Assembly: GCF_000340215.1 (NCBI RefSeq)
Contig: NW_006921535.1
Span: 4,202,596 to 4,266,595 of the forward strand
DNA length: 64,000 bases
Source of the DNA: Pseudocercospora fijiensis CIRAD86
Lineage: Eukaryota; Ascomycota; Dothideomycetes; Mycosphaerellales; Mycosphaerellaceae
Direction of reading: 5' to 3'
The translations under genes and the position numbers were made by a program. Within the stretch, counting starts at the first letter, position 1. Each line of letters opens with the position of its first letter. Of this stretch, positions 22,793 to 34,931 are shown one piece after another. The notes beneath the pieces were generated by a model. It had not been told where the DNA came from. It ran no database searches and worked only from the letters and a program-made list of their open reading frames with translations.

Positions 22793-23502
22793 TCACCTGG
22801 GAGCAGGGCCTGAACCTCTCAAGACGCCCTCGCCTCCGCTTGTGTCGTAACCGCAAGCCTGGCTTTGATCACAGCACTCGTCTGAGGGTCCACAAGTCGC
22901 TGCGACTGTCAGCCCGTAAACAGACCCCTCTCCGAGAACAATGGACAATATGGCCCTGTGCAGGCAAATGCAGCTGTAAAGAGTTGGGATAGCACGGCGG
23001 CACACGAGCGACATAGTACGGATCTCCCGTGTTGATGCATACATACTGCCCGCAATATTCACTGTCCTTCTCACAAGTGCTACAATACCAGCTGGAAGAT
23101 ACCACAGAGGCCAACTCTTGGCTGATATACTCCGGCTTCGTGAACTCAACTTCCGCTGGACCTACTGCCACCACTTCGACTCTGGCCATTATCGCCACAT
23201 TTGAGACCCGAAAAACAATCGGAATTTGACTCGCAACCTGCATCCGAGCTGACGCATGATGGTGTGCTGCTCCCGCATTGTCCCACACAGATATATCCGT
23301 TACTACAGCAGTCTTTGCCGCACCAGGAACATTCGCAGCAGATATCATCTGGACCACACTCGACTAGTAAAGAGTCAGCGTTTGGGTACGAACGCTTGAA
23401 GAATGCAGATTTCTAAGACGAACGGCCGTAATCGTGAAATGCAATGGCACTCTTTGAGGACAACAGGAGTACTGATAGCGACAAATTGAGAATGCTCTCC
23501 AT
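22793..23502 (-). CDS. cysteine-rich secreted protein (3' structure unresolved)
   Basis: Exon 1 (23502-23424) encodes a signal peptide, MESILNLSLSVLLLSSKS. A 60-nt phase-1 intron (23364-23423, GTTCGT..TTACTAG) joins it to exon 2 from 23363. That exon reads LECGPDDICCECSWCGKDCC and carries 13 cysteines in about 60 residues. If exon 2 runs to its own stop (23146), the protein has 98 aa. Yet two further frames downstream are also cysteine-rich and look coding: SSWYCSTCEKDSEYCGQYVC (about 23040-23130) and ATCGPSDECCDQSQACGYD (about 22830-22900), ending at 22793. More introns therefore probably extend the gene. Such dense cysteine patterns occur in extracellular disulfide-stabilised proteins, including effectors and chitin-binding-like domains. 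No exact family is recognised. Confidence 0.55.
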
Positions 23503-24034
23503 GGTGAGGAAGAATGTTTCATGCAGTCCACATGTCAAAGCAGGGAAATCAAGCAAACACCTTGCTGATGCAGTCAAATACGCTCGACCTGAAATTATCA
23601 TATCGCTTCCCACCTGGGTTGTCGATGGTTCGGTGCTGCTGGTGGGGCGCTATTTTGGACGCAACGATTGTTACCTTGAATTGACAGAGTATTGATTTTG
23701 CTTGAAATCAAATCTTGCATATTGCCTTCCTTGATTCCTTGGATACAGCTAGGACATATTATCTGGATCATTCCGCTTTGTCGTCTCTCGCTCAGCCACA
23801 GAGGGCCGGTAAAAGCATAAGGAGGTCCAAGATACGAGGGCTTGTGTGCTTGACTTCACTTCCTACTGCATCGCTCTTTGGAGATTTGCGTTGTGAATAT
23901 TGGTGTACTTAGCACGGATTGCGTGAAGCATATCACTTCGTAGAGAATGTTCGATAGGTCTGGCGATGACTTAGTCGATCGTTTTCTAAGTACTCGCCTG
24001 ATTGAACCTACCTCCCTCCTGCCCTCTTTAATGC
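23503..24034. other. intergenic region, no gene seen
   Basis: Upstream flank of the cysteine-rich gene and downstream flank of the broken small peptide. Only short frames without signals are present. Confidence 0.4.
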
Positions 24035-24204
24035 TTACTCAGGGACAGAGTTGAAGACATGGCAGACGGTAGTAGCGATAGACTCATTAACCTGGTTGAC
24101 GAGCTGACCTAGTTGACGAGCTCTTTTGCGATCTTGGTAAGAGAGTGAGTGGCGTCATAGCAGACAGATGTCGAAAGGAGGACGGCGATGGTTCCTAAAA
24201 ACAT
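24035..24204 (-). pseudogene. small secreted peptide gene, broken by a 17-bp tandem duplication
   Basis: A short frame starts at 24204 with a signal peptide (MFLGTIAVLLSTSVCY) and runs about 30 codons to a TAG at 24109. That stop lies in the first of two tandem 17-bp copies (24089-24105 and 24106-24122, differing at two bases). Beyond the repeat, the original frame resumes and stays open to a TAA at 24035, coding another cysteine. Upstream on the minus strand are a TATA-like TTTATAAT (near 24492) and pyrimidine-rich DNA, which suit a promoter. I read this as a small secreted peptide gene disabled by replication slippage. If the 31-residue form is the real product, the gene is intact. Family unknown. 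Confidence 0.4.
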
Positions 24205-25236
24205 GAATAAGGTGCTTTGATGCTCTCTTGCTGGTCGACTCTTTGCCTTGCTTGTTTCGTTCCTGTCGCCGGTCGTGAAGTGAAAGTGGGAGAGTCGGAA
24301 GCAGGAAGACGGTCTGCTTGAAGCAATGCAGGAGTACCTGGTCCGCTGGGTGCGATGGGGTGCGTCAAAAGAGTCAACGAAAGCTCTCCTGGGAGAGACA
24401 AGCAGATCTAGATCTGAGGGTTCTCGGTCACCGAGCACCTTATAGCTTTCAAAGAGAAGAGGATAGTGTTGAGTGTAGGCAAGGGGCGATTATAAAGCAT
24501 GGAGTTGTGGCTACATAAGTGGTGTCGTGTGCTGGAATCAGCCGATCATGTAGAGTTGTGAGAGTACTAGTTGCCTTTGGCTGGAGGGTTTGATGATGTT
24601 CTGCACGCATTGGACAGGGTCAATCCATAAAGTAAGCCAATCGGTCATGACGCCGGGGTGCTGCTTGAGTATTTCAAGCAAAAGTCCTTGACCATTCTCG
24701 AGCAGGTTTTACGAAAAGGTCGCTCGACAGGTGATGACATCGCATGCAGGAAGTCGGTCTTGGCGCGGTCGATCGCAGATGACAAGGAGTGTTTGGACAA
24801 GCAGGCGCGGCGAAAGACAGGTGCAACGAATTTATTTCTGGTGCAGATGGTGCTAACTCTTGGTCAGTAACCTTGAATGCTCTTCTGTTGAATGGTCTTG
24901 GCAGTGCAACTAGGCCTCCGTGCCTATGCCTAACATGCCCAGCAGACACTTCGAGATTCATGTGATGGTCGGGCTCACCACGGCATGGCTGGAGTACGAG
25001 GATTGCCGGCTTTGCCACGTCGAGTTCTTCGACACCGAAAGTGTGGAAGAAGTATTTTGGTCGTCGACCGAACAGGTTTCATTCAGCAGCTCATGTTACC
25101 GCAACATTCCTTCCAGAGTACTTTTTCATAGCCTCCGTACTTGCGACATATTCTCTCCGTGATGATGCACCCGTTCCTGCCTGCTATGCGCCGTAGAATC
25201 CATCGTGACTGAAGTACCAAAGTAGACTCAAGGTAT
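24205..25236. other. intergenic region, no gene supported
   Basis: It contains the likely 5' UTR and promoter of the small peptide gene (to about 24500). Several overlapping frames on both strands between 24650 and 25165 follow, none with convincing coding character. The 3' UTR of the eL34 gene is at the right end. Confidence 0.4.
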
Positions 25237-25799
25237 CTATCGCTTGCCAGCCGATTTCTTCTCGGCCTCCTTCATGACCTTCTTGACAATCTTCTGCTCC
25301 TCGATCAGGAAAGCGCGGACAACACGGTCCTTGACGCAGTTGGCGCAGCGTGAGCCGCCGTATGATCGGGAGACGGTCTTCTTTGGGTGCGAAACGGTGG
25401 CATATTCACGTGGGCGGAGGGCTGGGACCTGTGTTTTTCGTATGTCAGTTTGCTATCTTGAATCGTCTTGTCCATCCTGCTGTGCCAATGTGTGCGCCTG
25501 TTCTCTACTTCTCCACTTCCAGGGCTTGTTGAGCTGGCTGATACGGGTTATGGGAGAAACATACACCTGGGAGCTTGGTGCCGCAGTCACCGCATTTTGG
25601 AGCAGTACCGCGCTTCTTGATGTGCAGGTATCTGAGCTCGCCGCCTGGAGTCTTGATCACACGGACGCGGTTTGACTTGGTATTGTATGATTGCCGGCGG
25701 CGCTGTTCAATATTCCATTAGCCTCCCATTCCCACGTTCCATCGCATTGCAAGTCGCTCGTGATCGTAGACGTACGTAGGTCAGTCTGTTGGAAGGCAT
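25237..25799 (-). CDS. rpl34: 60S ribosomal protein eL34
   Basis: Three exons, 25799-25776, 25702-25565 and 25428-25237, all junctions phase 0, give 117 aa, the normal length. Exon 1 codes only MPSNRLTY before a GTACGT donor. Intron 1 (73 nt) has a GGCTAATGG branch site, and intron 2 (136 nt) uses GTATGT..ACACAG. The protein shows the eL34 marks [39 protein letters not shown] and [20 protein letters not shown], and a lysine-rich C-terminus. The two Cys-x2-Cys pairs are the zinc-binding set. It belongs to the cytosolic large ribosomal subunit. A tiny first exon ended by an intron near the start codon is common in fungal ribosomal protein genes. Confidence 0.93.
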
Positions 25800-26178
25800 T
25801 GTGACGGTCGTTGGGTGGTTCCTGGTGTTGTCGACTCGGAGTGCTCAACGGCGATGGCAGACTGGATTTTCGACGTGCTCAGCGACAAGCCAAAATCAAG
25901 TGCGGGAAGCGCCGCGTGCGACTCTTGGCGGAAACATGACTCGTGCAAGGTCACCCAGAACGCGAACACGAACTTTTCGATTGGCCTTCGCTTTGCTTCA
26001 TTGCCAGCACCGCGCAGGCCACGGCGCATCTGCTGCGACATCCATACAACAACGAGCAAAGACAGAGGCATCCGGTGTGCGTGTGTCTCGGCAGGAACGA
26101 AGCAGTACGGCGAGCTCGGCGCCGTGAGCCGCAGCAGAAACTTCGATACTGTGTCCATTTGGACATATCACGACCTCC
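25800..26178. promoter_or_regulatory. divergent promoter region, rpl34 / prp8
   Basis: 379 bp lie between the start codons of two highly expressed housekeeping genes on opposite strands. Frames that are open through it are shadows without coding features. Confidence 0.5.
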
Positions 26179-29100
26179 ATGTCTGGTATACCTCCACCGC
26201 CGCCTCCTGGATGGGTGCCTCCACCACCACCAGGAGCTCCGCCAGGTCTATCATCATTATCCGCGCCGCCGCCTCCGCCTGGTTTTCAACCACCGAAGGA
26301 TCCTCAGGCCGAGAAGTTGCAGCAGAAGAAGCAGAAATGGCTTCGACAGCAGAGACAGCGCTTCGCCGAGAAGCGGAAAGGGGGCTTTGTGGAGACACAG
26401 AAGGCTGATATGCCTCCGGAGCATCTGCGCAAGATCGTGAGGGACATTGGAGATGTGTCGCAGAAGAAGTTCAGCGCGGATAAGCGAAGCTACCTGGGTG
26501 CGCTGAAGTTCATGCCACATGCAGTGCTCAAACTACTAGAGAACATGCCTATGCCGTGGGAGAGCAGCAGAGAAGTCAAGGTGCTATATCACGTCAATGG
26601 CTGCTTGACGCTGGTCAACGAGGTGCCTAGAGTCATCGAGCCTGTCTTCCACGCGCAGTGGGCGACGATGTGGGTTGTCATGCGAAGAGAGAAGAGTGAT
26701 CGACGACACTTCAAGCGCATGCGATTCCCACCTTTCGATGATGAGGAGCCGCCACTGTCTTGGAGCGAGAACATCGAGGATGTGGAACCTCTGGAGCCAA
26801 TCCAGATGGAGCTCGATGAGAATGAGGATGAGCCTGTTTATGAGTGGTTCTACGACCATCGACCGCTCTCAGATTCTAGCCACGTCAACGGACCGAGTTA
26901 TAAGGAGTGGAACTTGTCGCTAACACAGATGGCCACACTGCACCGATTGAGTAATCCGCTGCTTTCAGACACGACGGACAAGAACTATTTCCACCTCTTC
27001 GATATGCCGGCATTTGCCACTGCGAAGGCGTTAAATGTGGCCATTCCAGGTGGACCACGGTTCGAACCTTTGTATAAGGACATCGACCCGAATGATGAAG
27101 ACTTTGGCGAATTCAACGCGATCGATCGTATCATCTTCCGCGCGCCCATCAGAACCGAATACCGAGTCGCGTTCCCATACCTCTACAACAGCTTGCCACG
27201 TAGCGTCAAGTTGGGGATCTACAGCTACCCACAGACTGTCTACGTCAAGACTGAGGATCCCAACCTTCCTCCCTTCTACTTCGATCCGGTCATCAACCCG
27301 ATCTCCTCGCGATCGGTAGCACCAAAGAACCTCACGATCAGCCACGAAGACGAAATCTTCGGCCCTGGCAACAATGAAGAGTCCGATGAAGAGGATGGTG
27401 GCTTCAGTCTCCCTGGAGAGGTCGAGCCATTCTTGGATGACCACGACTTATACAATGATGACACAGCGTCCGCGATCGCCCTTTGGTGGGCTCCATACCC
27501 CTTCGATCGCAGATCAGGCAAGATGGTGCGCGCACAAGATGTGCCGTTGGTGAAGCAGTGGTACTTGGAGCATGTACCGCAAGGCCAGCCCGTGAAGGTG
27601 AGAGTGTCTTATCAAAAGCTGCTTAAAACCTACGTTCTCAACGAGCTGCACAAGAAGCCACCAAAGGCGCAGAACAAGCAAAATCTTTGCCGAAGTCTGA
27701 AGTCCACAAAGTTCTTCCAGCAGACCACAATCGATTGGGTCGAAGCTGGTCTACAAGTGTGCCGGCAAGGTTTCAACATGCTGAACCTACTCATCCATCG
27801 CAAGAACTTGACATACCTGCATCTTGATTACAACTTCAATCTGAAGCCTGTCAAGACGCTAACCACCAAGGAACGGAAGAAGAGTAGATTCGGAAATGCA
27901 TTCCACCTGATGCGTGAGATCCTGCGTTTGACCAAACTCATCGTTGATGCGCAAGTGCAATACCGTCTCGGCAATATAGACGCTTTCCAGCTGGCGGACG
28001 GCATTCTCTATGCGTTCAACCACGTTGGACAGCTCACCGGCATGTACCGATACAAGTACAAGCTTATGCACCAGATCCGATCATGCAAGGACTTGAAGCA
28101 CTTGATTTATTATCGCTTCAATTCTGGCCCAGTTGGTAAGGGTCCTGGTTGCGGTTTCTGGGCTCCGGCGTGGCGAGTGTGGCTCTTTTTCTTGCGTGGA
28201 ATTATTCCTCTCCTGGAGCGATGGCTTGGCAACTTGCTTAGCAGGCAGTTCGAGGGTCGTCACAGCAAGGGTGTTGCAAAGACTGTCACCAAACAGCGTG
28301 TGGAATCTCATTTCGATCTCGAACTTCGCGCCTCGGTGATGGCCGAGCTCATGGACATGATGCCAGAGGGTATCAAACAGAGTAAGGTCAACACCGTGCT
28401 TCAACATCTCAGCGAAGCGTGGCGATGTTGGAAGTCAAACATCCCATGGAAGGTGCCTGGCCTGCCAAAGCCCATTGAGGATATCATTCTTCGTTACGTC
28501 AAGTCAAAGGCAGACTGGTGGGTGTCTGTAGCGCATTACAACCGAGAACGTATAAGACGTGGTGCCACTGTCGATAAGACTGTCGCCAAGAAGAATCTTG
28601 GTCGTCTCACTCGATTGTGGCTGAAGGCCGAGCAGGAGCGACAGCACAACTACCTCAAGGATGGTCCTTATGTCAGCACGGAAGAGGGTGTTGCCATCTT
28701 CACCACTGCTGTACACTGGCTCGAGAGCCGCAAGTTCCAACCGATTCCTTTCCCATCAGTTAGCTACAAGCACGACACGAAGATCCTCATTCTGGCGCTC
28801 GAGAGATTGAGGGAAGCATATTCAGTAAAGGGTCGCCTGAACCAAAGCCAGCGTGAAGAGCTTGCGCTTATCGAGCAGGCTTACGACAGCCCTGGTACAA
28901 CGCTGGCCAGAATCAAGCGTTTCTTGCTAACACAGCGGTCTTTCAAGGAAGTCGGCATCGACATGAATGACAATTACAGCTCTATCAACCCGGTATATGA
29001 CATTGAGCCTATCGAGAAGATCACCGATGCATACCTTGATCAATATCTTTGGTACCAGGCTGATCAGCGACGGCTCTTCCCAGCCTGGATCAAGCCCTCC

Positions 29101-32100
29101 GATTCCGAGGTTCCGCCACTTCTTACTTATAAGTGGGCGCAAGGCATCAACAACCTGTCTAATGTCTGGAGTGTGGACGAAGGTGAGTGCAACGTCATGC
29201 TTGAGACCAGACTAGACAAGGTGTACGAGAAGATGGACATCACTCTCCTCAACCGTCTCCTCCGTCTGATCATGGACCACAACTTGGCAGATTATATCTC
29301 GTCCAAGAACAATGTGCAGCTCAACTACAAGGACATGAACCATACCAACAGTTATGGTATGATTCGTGGCCTGCAATTCAGTGCCTTTGTGTTCCAGTAC
29401 TATGGCTTGATCATCGATCTGCTACTGCTGGGCTTGCAGCGAGCTTCAGAAATGGCTGGGCCACCAAACGCACCGAATGACTTCTTGCAATTCCGAGATC
29501 GCGCAACCGAGAGTCGCCATCCTATCCGCCTCTATACTCGATACATCGACAAGATTTGGATTTTCTTCCGCTTTACTGCCGATGAGTCAAGAGATCTCAT
29601 TCAGCGCTTCTTGACTGAGCAACCCGACCCCAACTTCGAGAATGTCATTGGCTACAAAAACAAGAAGTGCTGGCCTCGCGACTCTCGTATGCGCCTGATG
29701 AGGCATGATGTCAATCTCGGCCGTGCTGTCTTTTGGGATATGAAGAATCGGCTTCCGCGTTCCATCACCACCATTGAATGGGACGACACTTTCGCCAGCG
29801 TATACAGCCGAGACAACCCGAACCTACTCTTCGCAATGAATGGCTTCGAGGTCCGCATTCTGCCTAAGATTCGCAATATGAACGATGAGTTCCCCACCAA
29901 GGACTCTGTTTGGGCGCTGGTTGACAACCAGACCAAGGAGCGTACTGCGCATGCCTTCCTTCAGGTCACTGCAGAGGACATTGCGAAGTTCAACAATCGC
30001 ATTCGCCAGATCTTGATGAGCTCTGGAAGCACAACCTTCACTAAGATCGCAAACAAGTGGAACACGACACTGATCGCTCTCTTCACATATTACCGTGAGG
30101 CTGCTGTGAGTACCGTCGAGCTGCTTGACACTATCGTCAAGTGCGAGACAAAGATTCAGACTCGTGTCAAAATCGGGTTGAACTCCAAGATGCCTTCGAG
30201 GTTCCCACCGGCTGTGTTCTATACACCAAAGGAGCTGGGTGGATTGGGTATGATCTCGGGATCTCACATCCTCATTCCAGCCTCGGACAAGAGATGGAGC
30301 AAGCAGACCGACAGTGGTGTCAGCCACTTCCGTGCTGGTATGAGCCATGATGAGGAGACTCTTATTCCCAACATTTTCCGATACATCATTCCGTGGGAGT
30401 CAGAGTTCACTGATTCTCAGCGCGTTTGGACGGAATATTCACAAAAGCGACTCGAAGCTAACCAGCAAAATCGTCGACTGACTCTTGAGGATCTTGAGGA
30501 CTCCTGGGATCGTGGTCTGCCTCGTATCAACACTCTTTTCCAGAAGGACCGTTCCACATTGTCCTTTGATAAGGGTTTCCGCGCGCGTACTGAATTCAAG
30601 CTGTATCAGCACATGAAGAGCAATCCGTTCTGGTGGACATCTCAACGACATGATGGCAAGCTTTGGTACGTTAACACATCACCACATAATCCCCATGATC
30701 CGCTGCTAAACTTTCGCAGGAATTTGAACGCGTACCGTACCGATGTTATCCAAGCACTTGGAGGTGTCGAGACCATCCTTGAGCATACACGTACGTCAAG
30801 ATTTGTGTTCTGATGACTGGATAAAATCGTCCTGACTTCTCTGTTTTTCTCTAGTCTTCAAAGCTACAGCCTTCGCGAGTTGGGAAGGCCTGTTTTGGGT
30901 ATTGACAACTGAAATCCCGTGCATATGAGAGAGGTCATGCTAACAGCTTCGCAGGAAAAAGCATCGGGCTTCGAAGAGTCCATGAAGTACAAGAAGCTGA
31001 CAAACGCCCAACGATCTGGTCTCAATCAGATTCCTAACCGTCGCTTTACCCTCTGGTGGAGCCCTACAATCAATCGAGCCAACGTCTACGTTGGTTTCCA
31101 GGTGCAGCTTGATCTTACAGGTATCTTCTTGCACGGAAAGATCCCAACACTCAAGATCTCTCTCATCCAGATCTTCCGAGCTCATTTGTGGCAGAAGATC
31201 CATGAGTCCGTGGTCATGGATCTGTGTCAGGTTTTCGACCAGGAACTGGACGCACTTGGCATTGAAACCGTTCAGAAGGAAACAATCCATCCCCGAAAGT
31301 CGTACAAGATGAATTCGTCTTGCGCCGACATCTTGCTGTTCGCTTCGCACAAGTGGAGCGTCAGCAACCCAAGTCTGTTGTACGACACAAAAGACAACAT
31401 GGGCCTGACTACTACAAACAAGTTCTGGATTGACGTCCAACTGCGGTACGGAGACTACGACTCACACGACATCGAACGATACGTGCGTGCGAAGTACCTC
31501 GACTATACAACAGACAGCATGTCGATCTACCCATCTGCCACCGGTCTCATGGTGGGTATTGACTTGGCTTACAACCTTTACTCGGCATACGGTCAGTACT
31601 TCCCAGGCCTCAAGCAGCTCGTGCAGCAAGCGATGGCCAAGATCATGAAGGCCAATCCTGCGCTCTACGTCTTGCGTGAGCGTATTCGAAAGGGTTTGCA
31701 GCTCTATGCTTCTGAGAGCAACCAGGAGTTCCTCAACTCGCAGAACTATTCCGAGCTGTTCAGCAATCAGATCCAGCTTTTCATTGATGACACTAACGTT
31801 TACCGTGTGACTATTCACAAGACGTTCGAGGGCAACTTGACAACCAAGCCGATCAATGGAGCCATCTTCATTTTCAACCCAAGAACAGGTCAGCTCTTCT
31901 TGAAGATCATCCACACCAGTGTCTGGGCAGGACAGAAGCGTCTCGGTCAGCTTGCCAAATGGAAGACAGCAGAAGAAGTTGCAGCCCTTATCCGATCTCT
32001 GCCTGTCGAGGAGCAACCGAAGCAGCTCATTGTCACCAGAAAGGGTCTGCTCGATCCTCTTGAGGTACATCTGCTTGACTTCCCGAACATCAGCATCCGA

Positions 32101-33456
32101 GCTTCGGAACTCCAGCTGCCGTTCCAGGCCGCCATGAAGGTCGAGAAACTGGGAGACATGATTCTGCGTGCCACCGAGCCGCAGATGGTGCTCTTCAACC
32201 TGTACGACGAATGGCTGAAGAGCATTTCGTCATACACAGCATTCTCGCGTCTCATCTTGATCCTGCGTGCGCTGCACGTCAACCAAGACAAGACCAAGCT
32301 GTTGTTACGGCCAGACAAGACTGTCATTACACAGGAGCACCACATCTGGCCGACTCTATCCGACGATGACTGGGTCAAGGTCGAAGTGCAGCTACGTGAT
32401 CTGATCCTGAATGACTATGGCAAGAAGAACAACGTCAACACATCTTCGCTTACCAACAGCGAGATTCGAGACATCATCTTGGGTATGGAGATCAGTGCGC
32501 CCAGCATGCAGAGACAGCAGGCCGCCGAGATCGAGAAGCAACAAGAACAGGAACAGCTTACTGCTGTCACAACCAAGACACAGAATGTGGCTGGCGAGGA
32601 AATGATCGTCACAACCACATCTGCTTATGAGCAGCAGAGCTTTGCCTCGAAGACTGAATGGCGAACACGAGCCATCGCTACCTCCAATCTCCGGACGAGA
32701 GCCAACAATATCTATATCTCGTCTGAGGACATCCGGGACGACGAGCATCACTTCACCTACGTCATGCCAAAGAACATTCTCAAGCGATTCATCGCCATCT
32801 CCGATCTGCGCGTGCAAGTGGCTGGCTACCTCTACGGTACTTCGCCACCAGACAACAAACAGGTGAAAGAGATCAAGTCGATCGTCATGGTACCCCAAGT
32901 AGGCTCAACTCGAGACATCCAGCTGCCACGCAACCTGCCAGAGAACGAAATGCTCCGTGGCCTCGAGCCACTTGGCATCATTCACACTACTGCTGGCAAC
33001 GAGACAAACTACATGACTGCCCAAGACGTCACCCAACACGCCAAGCTCATGGCTGCGCACCCGTCCTGGGATCGCAAGACCGTCACGATGACAGTCAACT
33101 TCACGCCAGGCTCCGTTTCCCTTTCAGCATGGTCACTGACACCTCAAGGCTATCAGTGGGGCGCTGAAAACAAGGACCTTGGCAGCGACCAACCAGCTGG
33201 CTTCCAGACTAGCTTTGGCGAGAAGAGTCAGCTTCTTCTTTCTGACAAGATCAGGGGATACTTCTTGGTGCCCGAAGACGAGAGATGGAACTGGTCCTTC
33301 TTGGGAAGCGGCTTCGGCGACCGTGAAAAGGGACGAGTTTACGTCAATGTTGGTGTACCGAGACGATTCTATGATGATGTTCATCGCCCTATCCACTTCC
33401 AGAACTTTGCGGAATTGGAGGACGTATGGGTGGACAGGAGCGATAATTTGGCTTAG
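26179..33456 (+). CDS. prp8: spliceosome core protein Prp8
   Basis: Three exons, 26179-30790, 30855-30898 and 30955-33456, give 2385 aa, normal for fungal Prp8. Intron 1 (64 nt, GTACGT..CTCTAG, phase 1) and intron 2 (56 nt, GTATTG, TGCTAACAG branch, phase 0) flank a 44-nt micro-exon coding [15 protein letters not shown]. The start [12 protein letters not shown] is the typical proline-rich tail. Visible in order are the N-terminal and reverse-transcriptase-like core (for example [16 protein letters not shown] and [20 protein letters not shown]), the linker and endonuclease-like region, the RNase H-like domain (after [16 protein letters not shown]), and the C-terminal MPN/Jab1 domain. Prp8 holds U5 snRNA and both splice sites in the catalytic centre and regulates Brr2. 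No intein interrupts it. Confidence 0.95.
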
Positions 33457-33966
33457 GTCTGGGAAGAAGGAGCTCGTGACGCATCAGCGAATGGAGTTCA
33501 GGCGCGGGTATGCGAGGTGGAAAAGGCAGACTTGTGTTTGTATTGCATGCATGATGAGATGCAGCATTGTAACTATGCGAAAGAGGCACGATGTGTTATA
33601 CCTGACCACCGAGTCGTTGTCTTTTTGTTTCACATACGATGCTGCCATAACCTTGAAGTCATCGGAGATGGCTCCGATCCTGTCTGCCAATCGGTGAAGG
33701 GCCGCAATGATGACGTGCAGGCCGCAGCTCGTTGGCTCCAAAATTATCGAGCTCTCAGTTTCGACATTGTTTTTCATCGCACGACTGCCGTCCTCCTTGT
33801 CAATCTGTACCAAGCTTTGAGATAAGCACATCCAGGAATACGGGACAGCATAGACCCCGAATTTCTCTCACATCATCCAAGATCGGCCTCAATACTTCGA
33901 ACCACGACCAGATCATCATCTCCAAAGCTCTGGGATTGTCCCAGTAAAGGTTGATCAAGCATAAAG
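33457..33966. other. intergenic region, no gene seen
   Basis: 3' UTR of prp8 and promoter of the next gene on the same strand. Short overlapping frames only. Confidence 0.45.
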
Positions 33967-34755
33967 ATGTCGGCTAGTCTGCTACCTCGAGCTACACGAT
34001 CCAGCTTGATCACCCACAACCGAATCCACACCCATCTCGCCCTGTCCAATCGCAGCGGCGGTATTCCAGCTCGACAATGCCAGCTATACAGCCCAAACAG
34101 GGCATCAGGAGCGGCGACGACAGGTCCCGCAGAACTGCGATTTCTTAGCAGCTCGGCGTCCCACCCGTTCGCCCTCACCAAATCGCACCCACCGAAAAGC
34201 AAAGACCGCGGCCCGAAGAGCGAAGAAGACACACAAACAGATTTCAGTGCCATGAATGTGCTGGGAAATACGCCTCCACCCACGACAGCTGTGGATGCAT
34301 GCATGGATGACGGCTTCGCACTAGATTCTGGGTTACGTGTCGTCGGATCTGGCGTCCTTCTTGTAGGCGGAGAGTGCTTTCGGTGGAGACCTTGGGTGCG
34401 AGAAGGTCGTAAAGAAGGCACCATAGAGTCTGGAGCGTCAGGCGACGATATCAAAGGTGCTCCGTCTATTTCGGGACACCTGAGAAACAGCAAAGGACAG
34501 TTAGACATCCCCAGACATGCCTGGGGAATTTTGGACCTCGTTTGGCCGAAACCTGATTTACTGATTCTGGGCACTGGGGAGAAAGTGATCCCGCTTGCTC
34601 CGCAGACGAGAAAGGATATCAATGAGCTCGGCATCAGAATTGAAGTTCAGGACACCAGAAACGCGGCGGCGCAGTTCAATATGCTTGCTACGGAACGAGG
34701 CACACAGCAGATTGCTGCTGCACTTGTCCCGGTCGGTTGGAAAGAGGGAAAGTGA
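33967..34755 (+). CDS. complex I assembly factor NDUFAF3-like (Mth938/DUF498 domain)
   Basis: One exon, 262 aa. The first 60 residues are rich in Arg and Ser with few acids (MSASLLPRATRSSLITHNRI), a mitochondrial targeting sequence. The Mth938-like domain fills residues 95-260: FSAMNVLGNTPPPTTAVDACMDDGF, then LVGGECFRWRPW, GILDLVWPKPDLLILGTGEK, IRIEVQDTRNAAAQFNMLATER and a final AALVPVG. NDUFAF3 proteins help build the early membrane-arm and Q-module intermediates of respiratory complex I in the matrix. An acidic insertion between the beta-strands (GRKEGTIESGASGDD) is longer than in animals but usual for fungi. The quoted blocks are consecutive pieces, not one motif. Confidence 0.85.
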   Translation: MSASLLPRATRSSLITHNRIHTHLALSNRSGGIPARQCQLYSPNRASGAATTGPAELRFLSSSASHPFALTKSHPPKSKDRGPKSEEDTQTDFSAMNVLGNTPPPTTAVDACMDDGFALDSGLRVVGSGVLLVGGECFRWRPWVREGRKEGTIESGASGDDIKGAPSISGHLRNSKGQLDIPRHAWGILDLVWPKPDLLILGTGEKVIPLAPQTRKDINELGIRIEVQDTRNAAAQFNMLATERGTQQIAAALVPVGWKEGK

Positions 34756-34931
34756 AAAATTTGCGCAGCAGTGGTGCAGAGCATAAGGTCGCCCCATAGT
34801 AGGCTCAGCAACGCGACAATCGCGGTGCAGGCGGCGAATCCAGGCTTCGCACGCTGGCATTCTCACGTATGATGCGATCGGAGGATCGTTAATCCAGTCA
34901 ATATTGGGCATTGCCATGAAAATCATGAGCA

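Noticed and set aside
23503..25236. tRNA or other RNA gene in the long gene-poor stretch
   Set aside because: I saw no cloverleaf, A/B box pair or terminal T run that would support one. A tRNA or Rfam scan would settle it.
26179..33456. Possible Prp8 intein, since fungal prp8 often carries one
   Set aside because: The spliced protein has normal length with no inserted block, no Cys-led splice start, and no homing-endonuclease motif. The two breaks in the frame are ordinary short introns.
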